Source of the DNA: Williamsia sp.
GTDB taxonomy: Bacteria; Bacteroidota; Bacteroidia; Chitinophagales; Chitinophagaceae
Length of the DNA stretch: 64,000 bases
Assembly (NCBI GenBank): GCA_015069695.1
Contig: JADCRZ010000035.1
Location: 1-64,000, forward strand
Direction of reading: 5' to 3'
Shown here: positions 28,790-41,161 of the stretch, in pieces
Layout: the number at the start of each line of letters is the position of its first letter
Position numbering within the stretch: the first letter of the stretch is position 1
The notes under the pieces: model-generated
Told to the model about the DNA's origin: nothing
Seen by the model: the letters and a program-made list of their open reading frames with translations, nothing else
Database searches by the model: none
Made by a program: the position numbers and the translations under genes

Positions 28790-30022
28790 TTATCGGTTCC
28801 AATAGCTGAGCTGGTTTACAATGCGGAGCCGGTTGATGTTGTTTTGGTTCAGCAGATTCTGGATCGACAGGTAATTGTTGAGCGCTAATACATAATCTGT
28901 GATACGGATATCACCGGCTGCCAGTAGTTTGCTGTTGGCTGTTATCAGGGTGTTGGCATAAGTGATCTGCTGTTGTATGGAGCTCACCAGGGCATCGGTG
29001 GCCCGCAATTGCTGGTTGAGCTGTGCAACCAGCTGCCTGTACTGGTTCACAAAATATTCCCGCTGGGCCAGCCGCGTATCTTCAGCAATGCCTACCTTCC
29101 TTAACTGCATGGCACGCTGGTGCGCGTCGTAAATAGGCACTACCAGGCTCACGCCAAAACTAAAACCAAAGTTCCTGGCTGCACCTGTTGCCAGCGATGA
29201 AACATATCCTGCATCTGTATAGGCACCGATGCGGGGTTTGTAGCTGTAATTGATCAGCACCTTTTGATTGACGAGCAGCAGGCTGTCGTGTACAAATTTT
29301 TGGTAGAACACGGAGTGATACAGTTCCATCTGCGAAGCACCGTTGAGCAGGGGTGCCTGTACGCGGTACACGGTTGTATCTACGATGCCGGCCAGGTAAT
29401 TGAGGGTCAGATAATCTGCATTGTACTGGGCCTGGGCCTGTGAAAGCGTGAGGGCCTGTTGCTGCAGGGTGACGTAAAAGGTGAGGTAATCTGTTTGCTT
29501 GTAAATACCCGATTGGGTAAGCTTTTTCAGGGCCCCTTCTTCTTTTTGCAGCAGCGCATAAACGTCCTTGTTAAAGTCAAGCGTCACCTGATCGCCGTAA
29601 GCAGTGATGTACCAGTCGATCACGGCTCTTTTTATATCCTGTTCTGAAATGCTGATTGAATCGGCAAGCGCCAGGTTCTGCAGGGTAATGGTTCTGTATT
29701 GTGCAGCCATGTTGGCGGGCGTAAAAAAACTCCGGCTGGCTTGCACGAGCGCAGAGATGTTGGCTCCATTGGTAATAGCGCCGTCATACCCATATCCTTT
29801 TACTACCGGGGAGTAACTATTGCTGGTAATAAAATTAACCTGCGTTTTAAACGTTGCCCGCAGGATCATGCTGTCCAGCCTGTTGGAGCTGATCTGATTG
29901 CTGAACTCCTTCAACACAGGGCTGTTCTGCTGTGCTTCCCGCACGAAATCTTCCAGTGTACGGGATTGTGACAGGGCTGCAAAACGGATACAAGCAAAAG
30001 CGATGATAAAAATATACCTCAT
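28790..30022 (-). CDS. TolC-family outer membrane efflux protein
   Basis: A 410-residue outer-membrane channel. Signal peptide to ALSQ, then SRTLEDFVREAQQNSPVLKEFSNQI, the usual start of the outer-membrane factor fold, with long helical repeats. It is the first gene of the three-gene efflux operon (channel, adaptor, permease). The 100 bp upstream are AT-rich and contain a short perfect palindrome at 30070-30083, probably part of its promoter region. Confidence 0.9.
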   Translation of the reverse strand: MRYIFIIAFACIRFAALSQSRTLEDFVREAQQNSPVLKEFSNQISSNRLDSMILRATFKTQVNFITSNSYSPVVKGYGYDGAITNGANISALVQASRSFFTPANMAAQYRTITLQNLALADSISISEQDIKRAVIDWYITAYGDQVTLDFNKDVYALLQKEEGALKKLTQSGIYKQTDYLTFYVTLQQQALTLSQAQAQYNADYLTLNYLAGIVDTTVYRVQAPLLNGASQMELYHSVFYQKFVHDSLLLVNQKVLINYSYKPRIGAYTDAGYVSSLATGAARNFGFSFGVSLVVPIYDAHQRAMQLRKVGIAEDTRLAQREYFVNQYRQLVAQLNQQLRATDALVSSIQQQITYANTLITANSKLLAAGDIRITDYVLALNNYLSIQNLLNQNNINRLRIVNQLSYWNR

Positions 30023-30151
30023 TTAGAGTTCAGGAGTTTTCAGGTGTGGCCAGGCTCTTGGCGTTTTTCATTTTAATTAAAATATTTAAGCGCTTTGAAC
30101 TTAGCTGAATTGTGTTGGCAGCAAAAATTTTCCTGCCAGTTCCTGTTATGA

Positions 30152-30553
30152 ATGATTTTACTTCGGATCTCTTTACGTTTCATCACATCCTTTTTTTACA
30201 AAACGCAGGGCAAACCTATTTGTGAATTCTGTTTGAAATTGGAAGCCGGCACAAAGGGCCATCAGTTTTTTTTAAGGTTCCGGCTACAACTTCTTGCAGT
30301 GAGCCAGCTTTGCATTGCTTCAGTAGGGTTTGCTTTGAATCCCAGCCCAGGGACTATCATTAAGGAGCTTCAGTTTCAGTCAACTTCAAATTATCTCCAG
30401 AATCTAATATTAGCTTGCGCGGCAGCAGATCTGACTTTTCTTGCATGTATAGCTTGGGGCATAAAAGTTCGGAATTTAAAAAGAGCAGGGAAGAAGGCTC
30501 AAACAAACAAAACGCGCCTGTTCAAACTGTTAAATAATTATAGAAGCATATGA
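30152..30553 (+). CDS. Doubtful small membrane protein
   Basis: A 133-codon open frame in the 527-bp gap between the efflux operon and the YncE-like gene. It contains two hydrophobic stretches (LQLLAVSQLCIASVGFAL and LILACAAADLTFLACIAWGI) and a basic tail, and its stop overlaps the next start as ATGA. No family is recognised and the first third has poor composition. It may be a real two-helix protein or chance. Confidence 0.25.
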   Translation: MILLRISLRFITSFFYKTQGKPICEFCLKLEAGTKGHQFFLRFRLQLLAVSQLCIASVGFALNPSPGTIIKELQFQSTSNYLQNLILACAAADLTFLACIAWGIKVRNLKRAGKKAQTNKTRLFKLLNNYRSI

Positions 30554-31539
30554 AACAGCTCTTTCTTCTAAGTGGCTTGCTGGTGGGCCTGCTTTCTTTC
30601 GGACAGAAAGCCAGGGAGTACAAAGTAGTCAAATCATATCCCATAGCCAGTACAGGCGGCTGGGACTACATAGCCGTTCACGATGGAAAGCTGTATGTGT
30701 CTCATGCTACGCAGGTAAATATACTGGATGAATACACCGGAGATTCACTTGGAATCATCCCCAATACGGCCGGTGTGCACGGTATTGCTTTCAATGATGC
30801 ATTGAACAGGGGATACACCAGCAACGGAAGGGCTAACAATGTGACCGTATTTGACCTCAGATCAAGAGAAACAGTCACCCGGATAGCCACAGGTGAAAAT
30901 CCTGATGCAATCATGTACGAGCCGTTTACAAAATCAATCATTACCTGTAACGGTCGCAGTAAAAATCTCAGTGTTATCAATCCTGCTACCAACCAGGTAA
31001 CGGCAACGATTGATGTGGGTGGAAAACCGGAAACGGCAGTTTCTGATGGAACAGGGATGTTGTTTGTAAACGTGGAGGATAAAAACGAAATCGTTGCGGT
31101 AGATCTGAAAAGCAATGCGGTAAAGTCACATTGGCCGCTGGGTGGTGCAGAAGGTCCGACCGGCTTGTCATTCGACAAAACAAGCAGACGGCTTTTTGCC
31201 GGATGTGACAAGCAGCTTGTTGTAGTAGATGCATCAAACGGAAAAATAATCTCGAAGTTGCCCATTGGTGAGGGCTGCGATGGGGTCGCATTTTCTGCCA
31301 AGGATCAAATCATCTACACCTCGAATGGTGGCGATGGAACGATGACTGCGGTTAAGGAAGACAGGGATAAGTATACTGTGCTGGGCAACTATCCAACCAG
31401 TCGCGGAGGCCGTACCATTACAATTGATGACAAAGATGGTACAGTGTTTATACCCGCTGCAGAATACGAAGCAGCAAATGACGCCAACGGAAGGCCACAT
31501 GTGAAACCAGGAAGCTTCAAAATACTGGTTGTAAAGTAA
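30550..31539 (+). CDS. Secreted YncE-like beta-propeller protein
   Basis: A 329-residue exported protein with a signal peptide ending near LLSFGQ. The body consists of about seven 40-residue propeller blades of the YVTN/YncE type (KLYVSHATQVNILDEYTGD, RGYTSNGRANNVTVFDL, IITCNGRSKNLSVINPATN and so on). Such propellers are usually binding proteins; enzymatic activity is not evident. It is convergent with the PAP2 gene. Confidence 0.88.
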   Translation: MKQLFLLSGLLVGLLSFGQKAREYKVVKSYPIASTGGWDYIAVHDGKLYVSHATQVNILDEYTGDSLGIIPNTAGVHGIAFNDALNRGYTSNGRANNVTVFDLRSRETVTRIATGENPDAIMYEPFTKSIITCNGRSKNLSVINPATNQVTATIDVGGKPETAVSDGTGMLFVNVEDKNEIVAVDLKSNAVKSHWPLGGAEGPTGLSFDKTSRRLFAGCDKQLVVVDASNGKIISKLPIGEGCDGVAFSAKDQIIYTSNGGDGTMTAVKEDRDKYTVLGNYPTSRGGRTITIDDKDGTVFIPAAEYEAANDANGRPHVKPGSFKILVVK

Positions 31540-31602
31540 ATACCCCACGAAACAAGAGTATATCTAAAAATATCGTGCTGTATTCCTGAATGAAAAAGGA
31601 TC

Positions 31603-32412
31603 TCAAAAGGTATGGATGGCACCGATGCTTAAGGTTCCGTGCTGGTAAGCCGGTAAGATAATCGTTGAAGAGATCCGATCCTTTTGAGAAAAGATTTTCT
31701 TGATAGTTGGATAAATTAGGTACGCAGCATTGGTAGAGATGATGCCAATGCCTGCCCCTGCCATCACATCACTCAACCAGTGCTTGTTGTTGTACATTCT
31801 CAGGTAACCGGTAAGTGTTGCTGCAGCATACCCTCCAATGCCATACCATACAGAAACATCCTTGTACTCCTGGCGCATGAACTCTGCTGTGGCAAATGCA
31901 TTGGCTGTATGGCCGGAAGGAAATGAGTAAAGATCCGAGCCGTCAGGGCGCCTTTCCTTGCTTACCCTTTTTACTTCAAATATGGTGGAACTCATAAGGA
32001 TAGTAGAGATGCCATAAATTATAGTACGCTCTTTAAAATTGTGTTTTCCTTTAATGCCAGCCAGGTTCAAACCATATACTGCTACTGCAGGAGCCCATTG
32101 CAGGTAGTTATCAACATGAAATAGCTTATGCGGATTTTCCGCCCACAATTCTTCCTGTACTTCTTCATTTGCTGCCTGTAGTCTGTGACTTCTCAATCCG
32201 ATGACTCCATACGCAACCATGGCAGACGGAACAATCAGGTTTTTATAATTGAGTGGTATCCTGGTAAGCAATTCCCTGTACTCAGCGGAAAGCCTTGATC
32301 CCTCGGATGGGACCTCAGGATGAGTAGAAACTGAATCCTTGTTTTGACTGTAAAGCAGCTGTCCGCTAAAAAGCTGAACGATAAGAAAAATTTTTATGAT
32401 ATGTTGTCGCAT
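31603..32412 (-). CDS. PAP2-family lipid phosphatase
   Basis: A 269-residue membrane phosphatase. The three active-site motifs are visible: KRVSKERRP, SFPSGHTANAF, and GYLRMYNNKHWLSDV (the Arg-x5-His-x3-Asp motif). An N-terminal signal or anchor (IIKIFLIVQLFSGQLLYSQ) and several hydrophobic segments place it at the membrane. The family dephosphorylates phosphatidate, undecaprenyl diphosphate or lipid A; which applies here is not clear. Confidence 0.92.
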   Translation of the reverse strand: MRQHIIKIFLIVQLFSGQLLYSQNKDSVSTHPEVPSEGSRLSAEYRELLTRIPLNYKNLIVPSAMVAYGVIGLRSHRLQAANEEVQEELWAENPHKLFHVDNYLQWAPAVAVYGLNLAGIKGKHNFKERTIIYGISTILMSSTIFEVKRVSKERRPDGSDLYSFPSGHTANAFATAEFMRQEYKDVSVWYGIGGYAAATLTGYLRMYNNKHWLSDVMAGAGIGIISTNAAYLIYPTIKKIFSQKDRISSTIILPAYQHGTLSIGAIHTF

Positions 32413-32493
32413 AAATAAAATAAAGCCACAAACATGCGGTCTGATTCTGGAGGAATTCTATACTTCGCTGACCGGGAGAAAGAATAAGCATCT

Positions 32494-32575
32494 ATACCAA
32501 ATTGAATTTAAGCGCATGGTATCCTATGTTCCGGTAGGAACATGGAATACAATACTCTTTAATTCAATTTGATAT
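32494..32575. repeat. 82-bp nested palindrome
   Basis: Outer arms (32494-32511 and 32558-32575, core CAAATTGAATT with AATTCAATTTG) pair with two mismatches. An inner stem (32519-32532 with 32537-32550, ending ATGTTCC/GGAACAT around the loop GGTA) pairs with two mismatches. The whole would fold into one long hairpin. It lies in the 364-bp gap 32413-32776, in which I see no gene. It is shaped like a REP-type or MITE-type element rather than a simple terminator, having no T-run. Confidence 0.55.
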
Positions 32576-32776
32576 TATTCATTGTAATGGTGATAACAGG
32601 TAGAATAACTGCTCAATTCACATCTTTCAACAAGAATAGCCGGTCCTTGGAGAAATTGATGAAGCCACCAAGCGGTTTGTTGCCGGTAAGCTTTGTTCTG
32701 TAGCTGGTTTAGAATGAGTTGGCTTTTCATGAGGGAGCAGCACATTCCCCTTTCCCAATGGGGATTTTCTCCGGTT

Positions 32777-33274
32777 TCAAAACTTGATTGGAAACAGTTG
32801 CTTGTTGGGTACGCTGTTTGGTATCTTGATGCTCCTGATCACAAGTATCTTTCTCAGATTGACAATAATCCAGAATTGCGAATGGATAAGACCTGAATAC
32901 GCGGCCTGGTTATGCTCCAGCAGAACCATGCATGCGGTGCAGTTGAACAGGATCGCCCTTTCCACTGCCGAATCAACGACTGTATACAAAAAAAGCAACA
33001 GTAAAAGGGATGCAGCAGCGGCCAGGTACCTGGAGCGGCGGATGAATTGCGGCCAAAGCCGGTACATCAAAAGATAGTAAACAAGGGCTGTCAGCGCAGT
33101 ATTGTACAAGCTCAATAGCAGTAGAACTGAGGCCGGGAAACTGCTGTAAACGTTAAAGGTTATCCGCAAAAGATAGAACAGGATCAGGAATAGTGCCATC
33201 CAGAATACAAGGTGCAACAACAAGCGCCCGGTGACAGTTGGGTGAAGAAATGGGTTTTCCTTTGCTTTCTGCAT
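32777..33274 (-). pseudogene. Truncated LytS/YesM-type sensor kinase (membrane part only)
   Basis: The first ~135 codons read TGRLLLHLVFWMALFLILFYLL, then TALTALVYYLLMYRLWPQFIRRSRYL and FLYTVVDSAVERAILFNC, the typical four-helix membrane module of Bacteroidota LytS-like histidine kinases. The frame then becomes unrelated and ends; the His box and ATPase domain are absent in every frame down to the palindrome. The gene was cut off by a frameshift or deletion near 32830. Its usual LytTR partner is not next to it. Confidence 0.5.
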
Positions 33275-33552
33275 GCCGTAATTTTCAAGTTTTCTGCTTT
33301 ATTACTAAAATCCGCCGACGAATGGAGCCGGATTGGGCACGAACAATGGATTTTGGAAAACAAACGTCAACGGAACAAACAATCGTGTTTGAACGTAACT
33401 AAGATCAGGGGACTGCGGTGATGGTATGAAGAATATGTCAGGCTTTGGCATCCGGGTGCCCCATCGAGGATGCATCATGCAGGGCTGCACGCAAGGAGAG
33501 GGTTCTGACAAGTGCATGGGCCGGAACAGAAGCTCCCTGCAAGGCAGGGAAG

Positions 33553-34419
33553 CTATTCAATCTTCATGAAGTGCAGCAGTGCCTGGTGGAGCGCTGATTG
33601 TGGATCTACAATTGTTTCAACAATGGAATAATGATTTTGTCCCGGCAATACTAAAAGCTGAATATCTATTCCTTTGTGTTTCCAGCATGCATACAATTCC
33701 TTGCTCTGGTCGTTGAATTCTGCCGTTTCTGCTTCGCCAACAGCAACAATGAAAGGGCATGGGTTCAAAGGCTCAAGTCTTACTGGACTATTTGATTCGG
33801 CAGTTTCTATGTCCATCTGTAAAACCCTGTTGAGATAAGAGAGATGGATGGGGACCAGATCAAACAAGCCGCTTACAACACAAACTCCTTTCAGCAGATT
33901 GACCGGAAGGCCGGGAGCAAAAGTGGGCCAGTCGGTGGCCATCAGCATAGCAGCCAGGTGCCCTCCGGCACTGTGGCCTGCAACATACATCTGCTGAGGA
34001 TCTCCGTTAAACGCAGAAAGATTGTTGTACAACCACCCAATTGCCTTTCTGCATGAAAATACAATTTGATCGATGGACGCTTCCGGTGCAAGCGGGTAGG
34101 TTAACAACACAGTGGTAACGGGGTATGAATGGAAGCCATTTGCAATAAACTGAAACGGAGATTTATCCAGCATGTGCCAATAGCCTCCATGTAAAAAGAC
34201 CAGGGTTTTAGCGTGGGGGAGCAACGAGGGGTAAATATCTAATCTTTCCCGGGGTAAATCGCCATACCGAAGATCTTTTATAACCGGTAACTCTTGTTCT
34301 GTTTGCCTGCTTAGCCGTTCCCACCTGTTAAAATAATCAGCATACTCGGGGACGTGCAGCCTGTTGTTATACTGGATGTCAAGCGACTCCTGGTCGTATT
34401 GTTTGTAAACAAACATCAA
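33553..34419 (-). CDS. Alpha/beta hydrolase, kynurenine-formamidase/BD-FAE-like
   Basis: A 288-residue cytosolic hydrolase. The oxyanion motif HGGYW and the nucleophile elbow GHSAGGHLA are clear, and the catalytic His lies in GQNHYSIVE. The closest family type is small carbamoyl or ester hydrolases such as arylformamidase. It follows the DJ-1-like gene by 6 bp in the same direction, so they form an operon. The substrate is unknown. Confidence 0.85.
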   Translation of the reverse strand: MMFVYKQYDQESLDIQYNNRLHVPEYADYFNRWERLSRQTEQELPVIKDLRYGDLPRERLDIYPSLLPHAKTLVFLHGGYWHMLDKSPFQFIANGFHSYPVTTVLLTYPLAPEASIDQIVFSCRKAIGWLYNNLSAFNGDPQQMYVAGHSAGGHLAAMLMATDWPTFAPGLPVNLLKGVCVVSGLFDLVPIHLSYLNRVLQMDIETAESNSPVRLEPLNPCPFIVAVGEAETAEFNDQSKELYACWKHKGIDIQLLVLPGQNHYSIVETIVDPQSALHQALLHFMKIE

Positions 34420-34425
34420 CGGCGG

Positions 34426-35025
34426 TTAATGTGCAACGGTCTCTGGTTGCGGTTGGGCCTCTTCTGTCTTTTCAAGACATTTAAATACAAGCTTGTAAAA
34501 TTCAGGGTGCGACTGCCATGTTTTGCCGGTAATGATTTTCCCGTCCTGGACAGCCTGATCAGGCGTCACATAAATCCCCCCGCATGATTCGACTTCAAAT
34601 TTTACATGTTCATAGCAGGCGATCTTCCGGCCATCTACCAGGCCGGCCGTTACCAGGATCTGAACGCCATGGCAAATGGCAAAGATGTATTTATTGCTGT
34701 TGTAAAATTCTTTCGCAATATTGATCACCCGTTGATCATTGCGCAGAAATTCAGGCGCTCTGCCGCCGGGGATAAGCAGGGAATGATAATCACCGGGGTT
34801 TACCTCGTCAAATGAGAGGTCAGATTTTATCAGGTACCCGGGACGCTCTATGTATGTGTCCCAGCCTGGTTCAAAATCATGCATAACCAGGTTCATCCGC
34901 TTGGCCGAAGGTGCTGCAATCACAGGCTGATAGCCGGCTTCCAGCAGGCGGTGCAATGCATAAAGGATTTCAAAACTTTCTCCTGCATCGCCGGTTACAA
35001 TAAGAATTTTTTTACTTGCATTCAT
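34426..35025 (-). CDS. DJ-1/PfpI-family protein
   Basis: A protein of about 199 residues with the DJ-1/PfpI fold. ILIVTGDAGESFEILYALHRLLEAGYQP opens the domain, with the nucleophile elbow cysteine in FAICHGVQIL and the following glutamate/histidine context. Members act as proteases, deglycases, chaperones or glyoxalases. The Met at 35025 (MNASKKILIV) is preferred to one seven codons upstream because the fold starts there. Confidence 0.88.
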   Translation of the reverse strand: MNASKKILIVTGDAGESFEILYALHRLLEAGYQPVIAAPSAKRMNLVMHDFEPGWDTYIERPGYLIKSDLSFDEVNPGDYHSLLIPGGRAPEFLRNDQRVINIAKEFYNSNKYIFAICHGVQILVTAGLVDGRKIACYEHVKFEVESCGGIYVTPDQAVQDGKIITGKTWQSHPEFYKLVFKCLEKTEEAQPQPETVAH

Positions 35026-35152
35026 AAAACTGATTAAGGGTAACAATGGTTTAAATATCTATCATATTGTATAAATAGAAAATTATAAAAGAGAGACAAT
35101 GAGAAAATGCTGCCATTCGTCGCTCTACTTCCTGCCGGAAGATTAAAGTCTT

Positions 35153-35575
35153 TTACCGGTTCACTATTACCAATATATACGAAACAAGGTAACACCCCAG
35201 TACAATACATACGCCAATAAGTGGCTTGCTGAACCAGTATTTGCTCGCCAGAAAAACATAAAACAGCATGGTGGCTATGTTCAGCAAAAAGTAAAAATCC
35301 TTTTTTTGAAATACCGGAAAAAGGATGAGGCCGATATAGATATTCAGGACGCTTATAAAGATAATACCTATGCTGTGACTCCCGTTAAATCCCACCCAGG
35401 CGTTCCACATCGTAAGATCCCTGGAAATCACCGGGCTTGTTTTTTTCATTTCTTCCATGAGCTGTCCATTGCGGGGAAGAAACTTGTTGCTGAAAAATGT
35501 ATATAGCAAGTGAATGCTTCCAAGGGCACCAGCCACTGCAGATCCTGCAAGCCATAAATATTTTGCCAGGTTCAT
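35153..35575 (-). CDS. Four-helix integral membrane protein (LIC_13387-like)
   Basis: A 140-residue membrane protein with four predicted helices. The central motif DLTMWNAWVGFNGSHSIGIIF is shared by an uncharacterised family of small membrane proteins. Function unknown. It stands alone, in the same direction as the DJ-1 pair but 127 bp upstream of it. Confidence 0.75.
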   Translation of the reverse strand: MNLAKYLWLAGSAVAGALGSIHLLYTFFSNKFLPRNGQLMEEMKKTSPVISRDLTMWNAWVGFNGSHSIGIIFISVLNIYIGLILFPVFQKKDFYFLLNIATMLFYVFLASKYWFSKPLIGVCIVLGCYLVSYILVIVNR

Positions 35576-35719
35576 TTGGGTTCAGGTTTTATATTTATCA
35601 ATAGAATAAGTTGCTCATGGCTTCTTTAAGCTACGGGGTGTGAGCTGTCCGGAACATCTTCCACTTGTTTAGCTGTTCTTATAGGTTGTGATCGCAAAGT
35701 TCATAAAATCTTTGAGTAG

Positions 35720-37081
<1,362 letters not shown>

Positions 37082-37210
37082 CAGGTGCCGGTAAATCGGC
37101 AGTACCATTCAGCTATTTCCTTTCTGTTGTTTTAGTAAGTTGCCTTCATGCTTTGAAAAATACGTGGGGCACCCCTATCGATCCCCAGGTATTATCATAA
37201 AATCGCACGT

Positions 37211-38140
37211 GTGATACCAAAAATTTTAAAGGCCCTTTCTTTCAAAACAACCAGCACAAGCAGATCCATTTTGATGATCTGCCTGCTTTTTTCCGGAATG
37301 GCAAATGCCCAGGAGACCATGCCTCTTTACACCGGTCCCATCCCCGATGCAAAGAGATCGGAGAAAAAAGAAGTGTTCAGCTCGGGCATGTACCGCGGCG
37401 TAACCAGTCCAACGCTGGAGGTCTATCTTCCTGAAAAAGAAAAAGCAACCGGAACAGCGGTGATCATTATTCCGGGCGGCAGTTATGCCGTGGTCGTTTA
37501 CCAGGGTGAAGGGGTTAACAACGCAAAGCAATTTGCCAGGAACGGGATCGCAGCCTTCGTGCTGAAATACAGGTTGCCGGATGATTCTGTCATGCTGCAC
37601 AAATGGACAGGACCCCTGGCAGATGCACAGCAGGCGATCAGGCTTGTACGGGAAAACGCCGCCAGATGGGGGATCGATACCGGCAGGATCGGCGTTGTCG
37701 GATTTTCTGCCGGTGGCCACCTGGCGTCCACCGCCGCTACACATTTTCTGGGGCCTGTGATTGAAAACCCAAAACACACCAACCTCCGGCCTGATTTTCA
37801 GGTGGTGGTTTATCCCGTCATCAGCATGCAGGATAGCCTGACGCACCGGGATTCCCGGAACAACCTGCTGGGCAAAAACCCCTCCCTTGAACTGGTTGAC
37901 CTTTACTCGAATGAATTGCAGGTTACGGCCCAAACACCCCCGGCCTACATCACCCATGCAGCGGACGACAATGTGGTGGATGTAGACAACAGCATTGCCT
38001 ATTTTGAAAGTTTGCGGCACCACCACGTGGACGCAGAAATGCATATTTACCCGAAAGGCGGTCATGGTTTTATCTTCCGGCAGCCTGACTGGATCGAGCC
38101 CCTGCTCCTGTGGATGAAAAAAAACAAATGGGTCCCGTAA
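37211..38140 (+). CDS. Secreted alpha/beta-hydrolase esterase (acetyl-esterase-like)
   Basis: A 309-residue exported hydrolase with signal GMANAQ. Motifs are IIPGGSYAVVV (oxyanion region), nucleophile VGFSAGGHLAS, the acid in HAADDNVVDV and His in KGGHGFIF. Family members include xylan acetyl-esterases and BD-FAE feruloyl esterases. The start is a GTG; an ATG 21 codons in would leave a weak signal. It is followed by two CE1 esterases and likely helps strip ester groups from the same polymer. Confidence 0.85.
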   Translation: MIPKILKALSFKTTSTSRSILMICLLFSGMANAQETMPLYTGPIPDAKRSEKKEVFSSGMYRGVTSPTLEVYLPEKEKATGTAVIIIPGGSYAVVVYQGEGVNNAKQFARNGIAAFVLKYRLPDDSVMLHKWTGPLADAQQAIRLVRENAARWGIDTGRIGVVGFSAGGHLASTAATHFLGPVIENPKHTNLRPDFQVVVYPVISMQDSLTHRDSRNNLLGKNPSLELVDLYSNELQVTAQTPPAYITHAADDNVVDVDNSIAYFESLRHHHVDAEMHIYPKGGHGFIFRQPDWIEPLLLWMKKNKWVP

Positions 38141-38198
38141 CCGCTGTCCCTGTTGGCTGCATTACACTCACCCAACCAACCCTTTAAAGAAAGTGTTC

Positions 38199-40458
<2,260 letters not shown>

Positions 40459-40665
40459 GGTGAGGTTAGCTATCTCCTCTCGTTTGCCTGCAGGCTTGCC
40501 GCATCGCCCGGGTTGTTTTCTGAAAGCCATCGTTGAAAGCAATTTACCAGGTCACAAATATCCTGAATATTGGATTCAGATGCTGACCAGCAGCGGGAGA
40601 GACTGGTGGGAAAAAATGCCGTTCCCAAATCTGCCTGTTTCAGGGATGATATTCAGAGAAGGTAA

Positions 40666-41121
40666 ACATTTATTCTATCATTTTCAACAAACATACTACC
40701 CCTGAAATCCACCGTATCAGTAGTTTTACACGGCCAGACGGGAACGACGCCCAGAAATGCATGGATAAACGCACCAACAGTTGACTGCCAACCTGATCCA
40801 GAACGAGTCGTGATATCTGATGCAAACCTGGCGGGTTCTGCATTTGGGGAGGCAGGCTTAAAGGTGTTTGAGCGGGAACTGAAAGAGGCCATCATTCCTT
40901 TTGTAGAGAAATCATACCGCGTAAAAGCGGGTGCCGGCAACCGGGCCCTCGCCGGTTTATCAATGAGCGGGATCCATACGCTGTATACGGGGTCGAAAAA
41001 CACCGATCTGTTCTCTTACCTCGGCGTATTCAGTTCAGGTTGGAGCGTGCCCGCGCAAACAGGCGGCCCGGGTGATTTTGATTATTTCCATATCACAAAT
41101 ACGATCGCTGACAAAAAATAA
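40666..41121 (+). pseudogene. Decayed CE1-type esterase
   Basis: An open stretch with no proper start reads VSVVLHGQTGT, then KVFERELKEAIIPFVEKSYRVKAG and GNRALAGLSMSGIHTLYTGSKNTDLFSYLGVFSSGW, unmistakably CE1. The nucleophile elbow GLSMSG remains. The signal peptide, the E-set domain and much of the first half are missing, and the frame stops before the catalytic His. Between 40459 and 40665 lies sequence I cannot assign. It is a dead fourth copy in the esterase array. Confidence 0.7.
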
Positions 41122-41161
41122 GCCTGCTCCATCAGCGTGAAATTTATCAAACAGATCTTTT

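Noticed and set aside
32784-33077. Forward-strand frame with a hydrophobic stretch.
   Set aside because: It is the antisense of the membrane helices of the truncated sensor-kinase gene.
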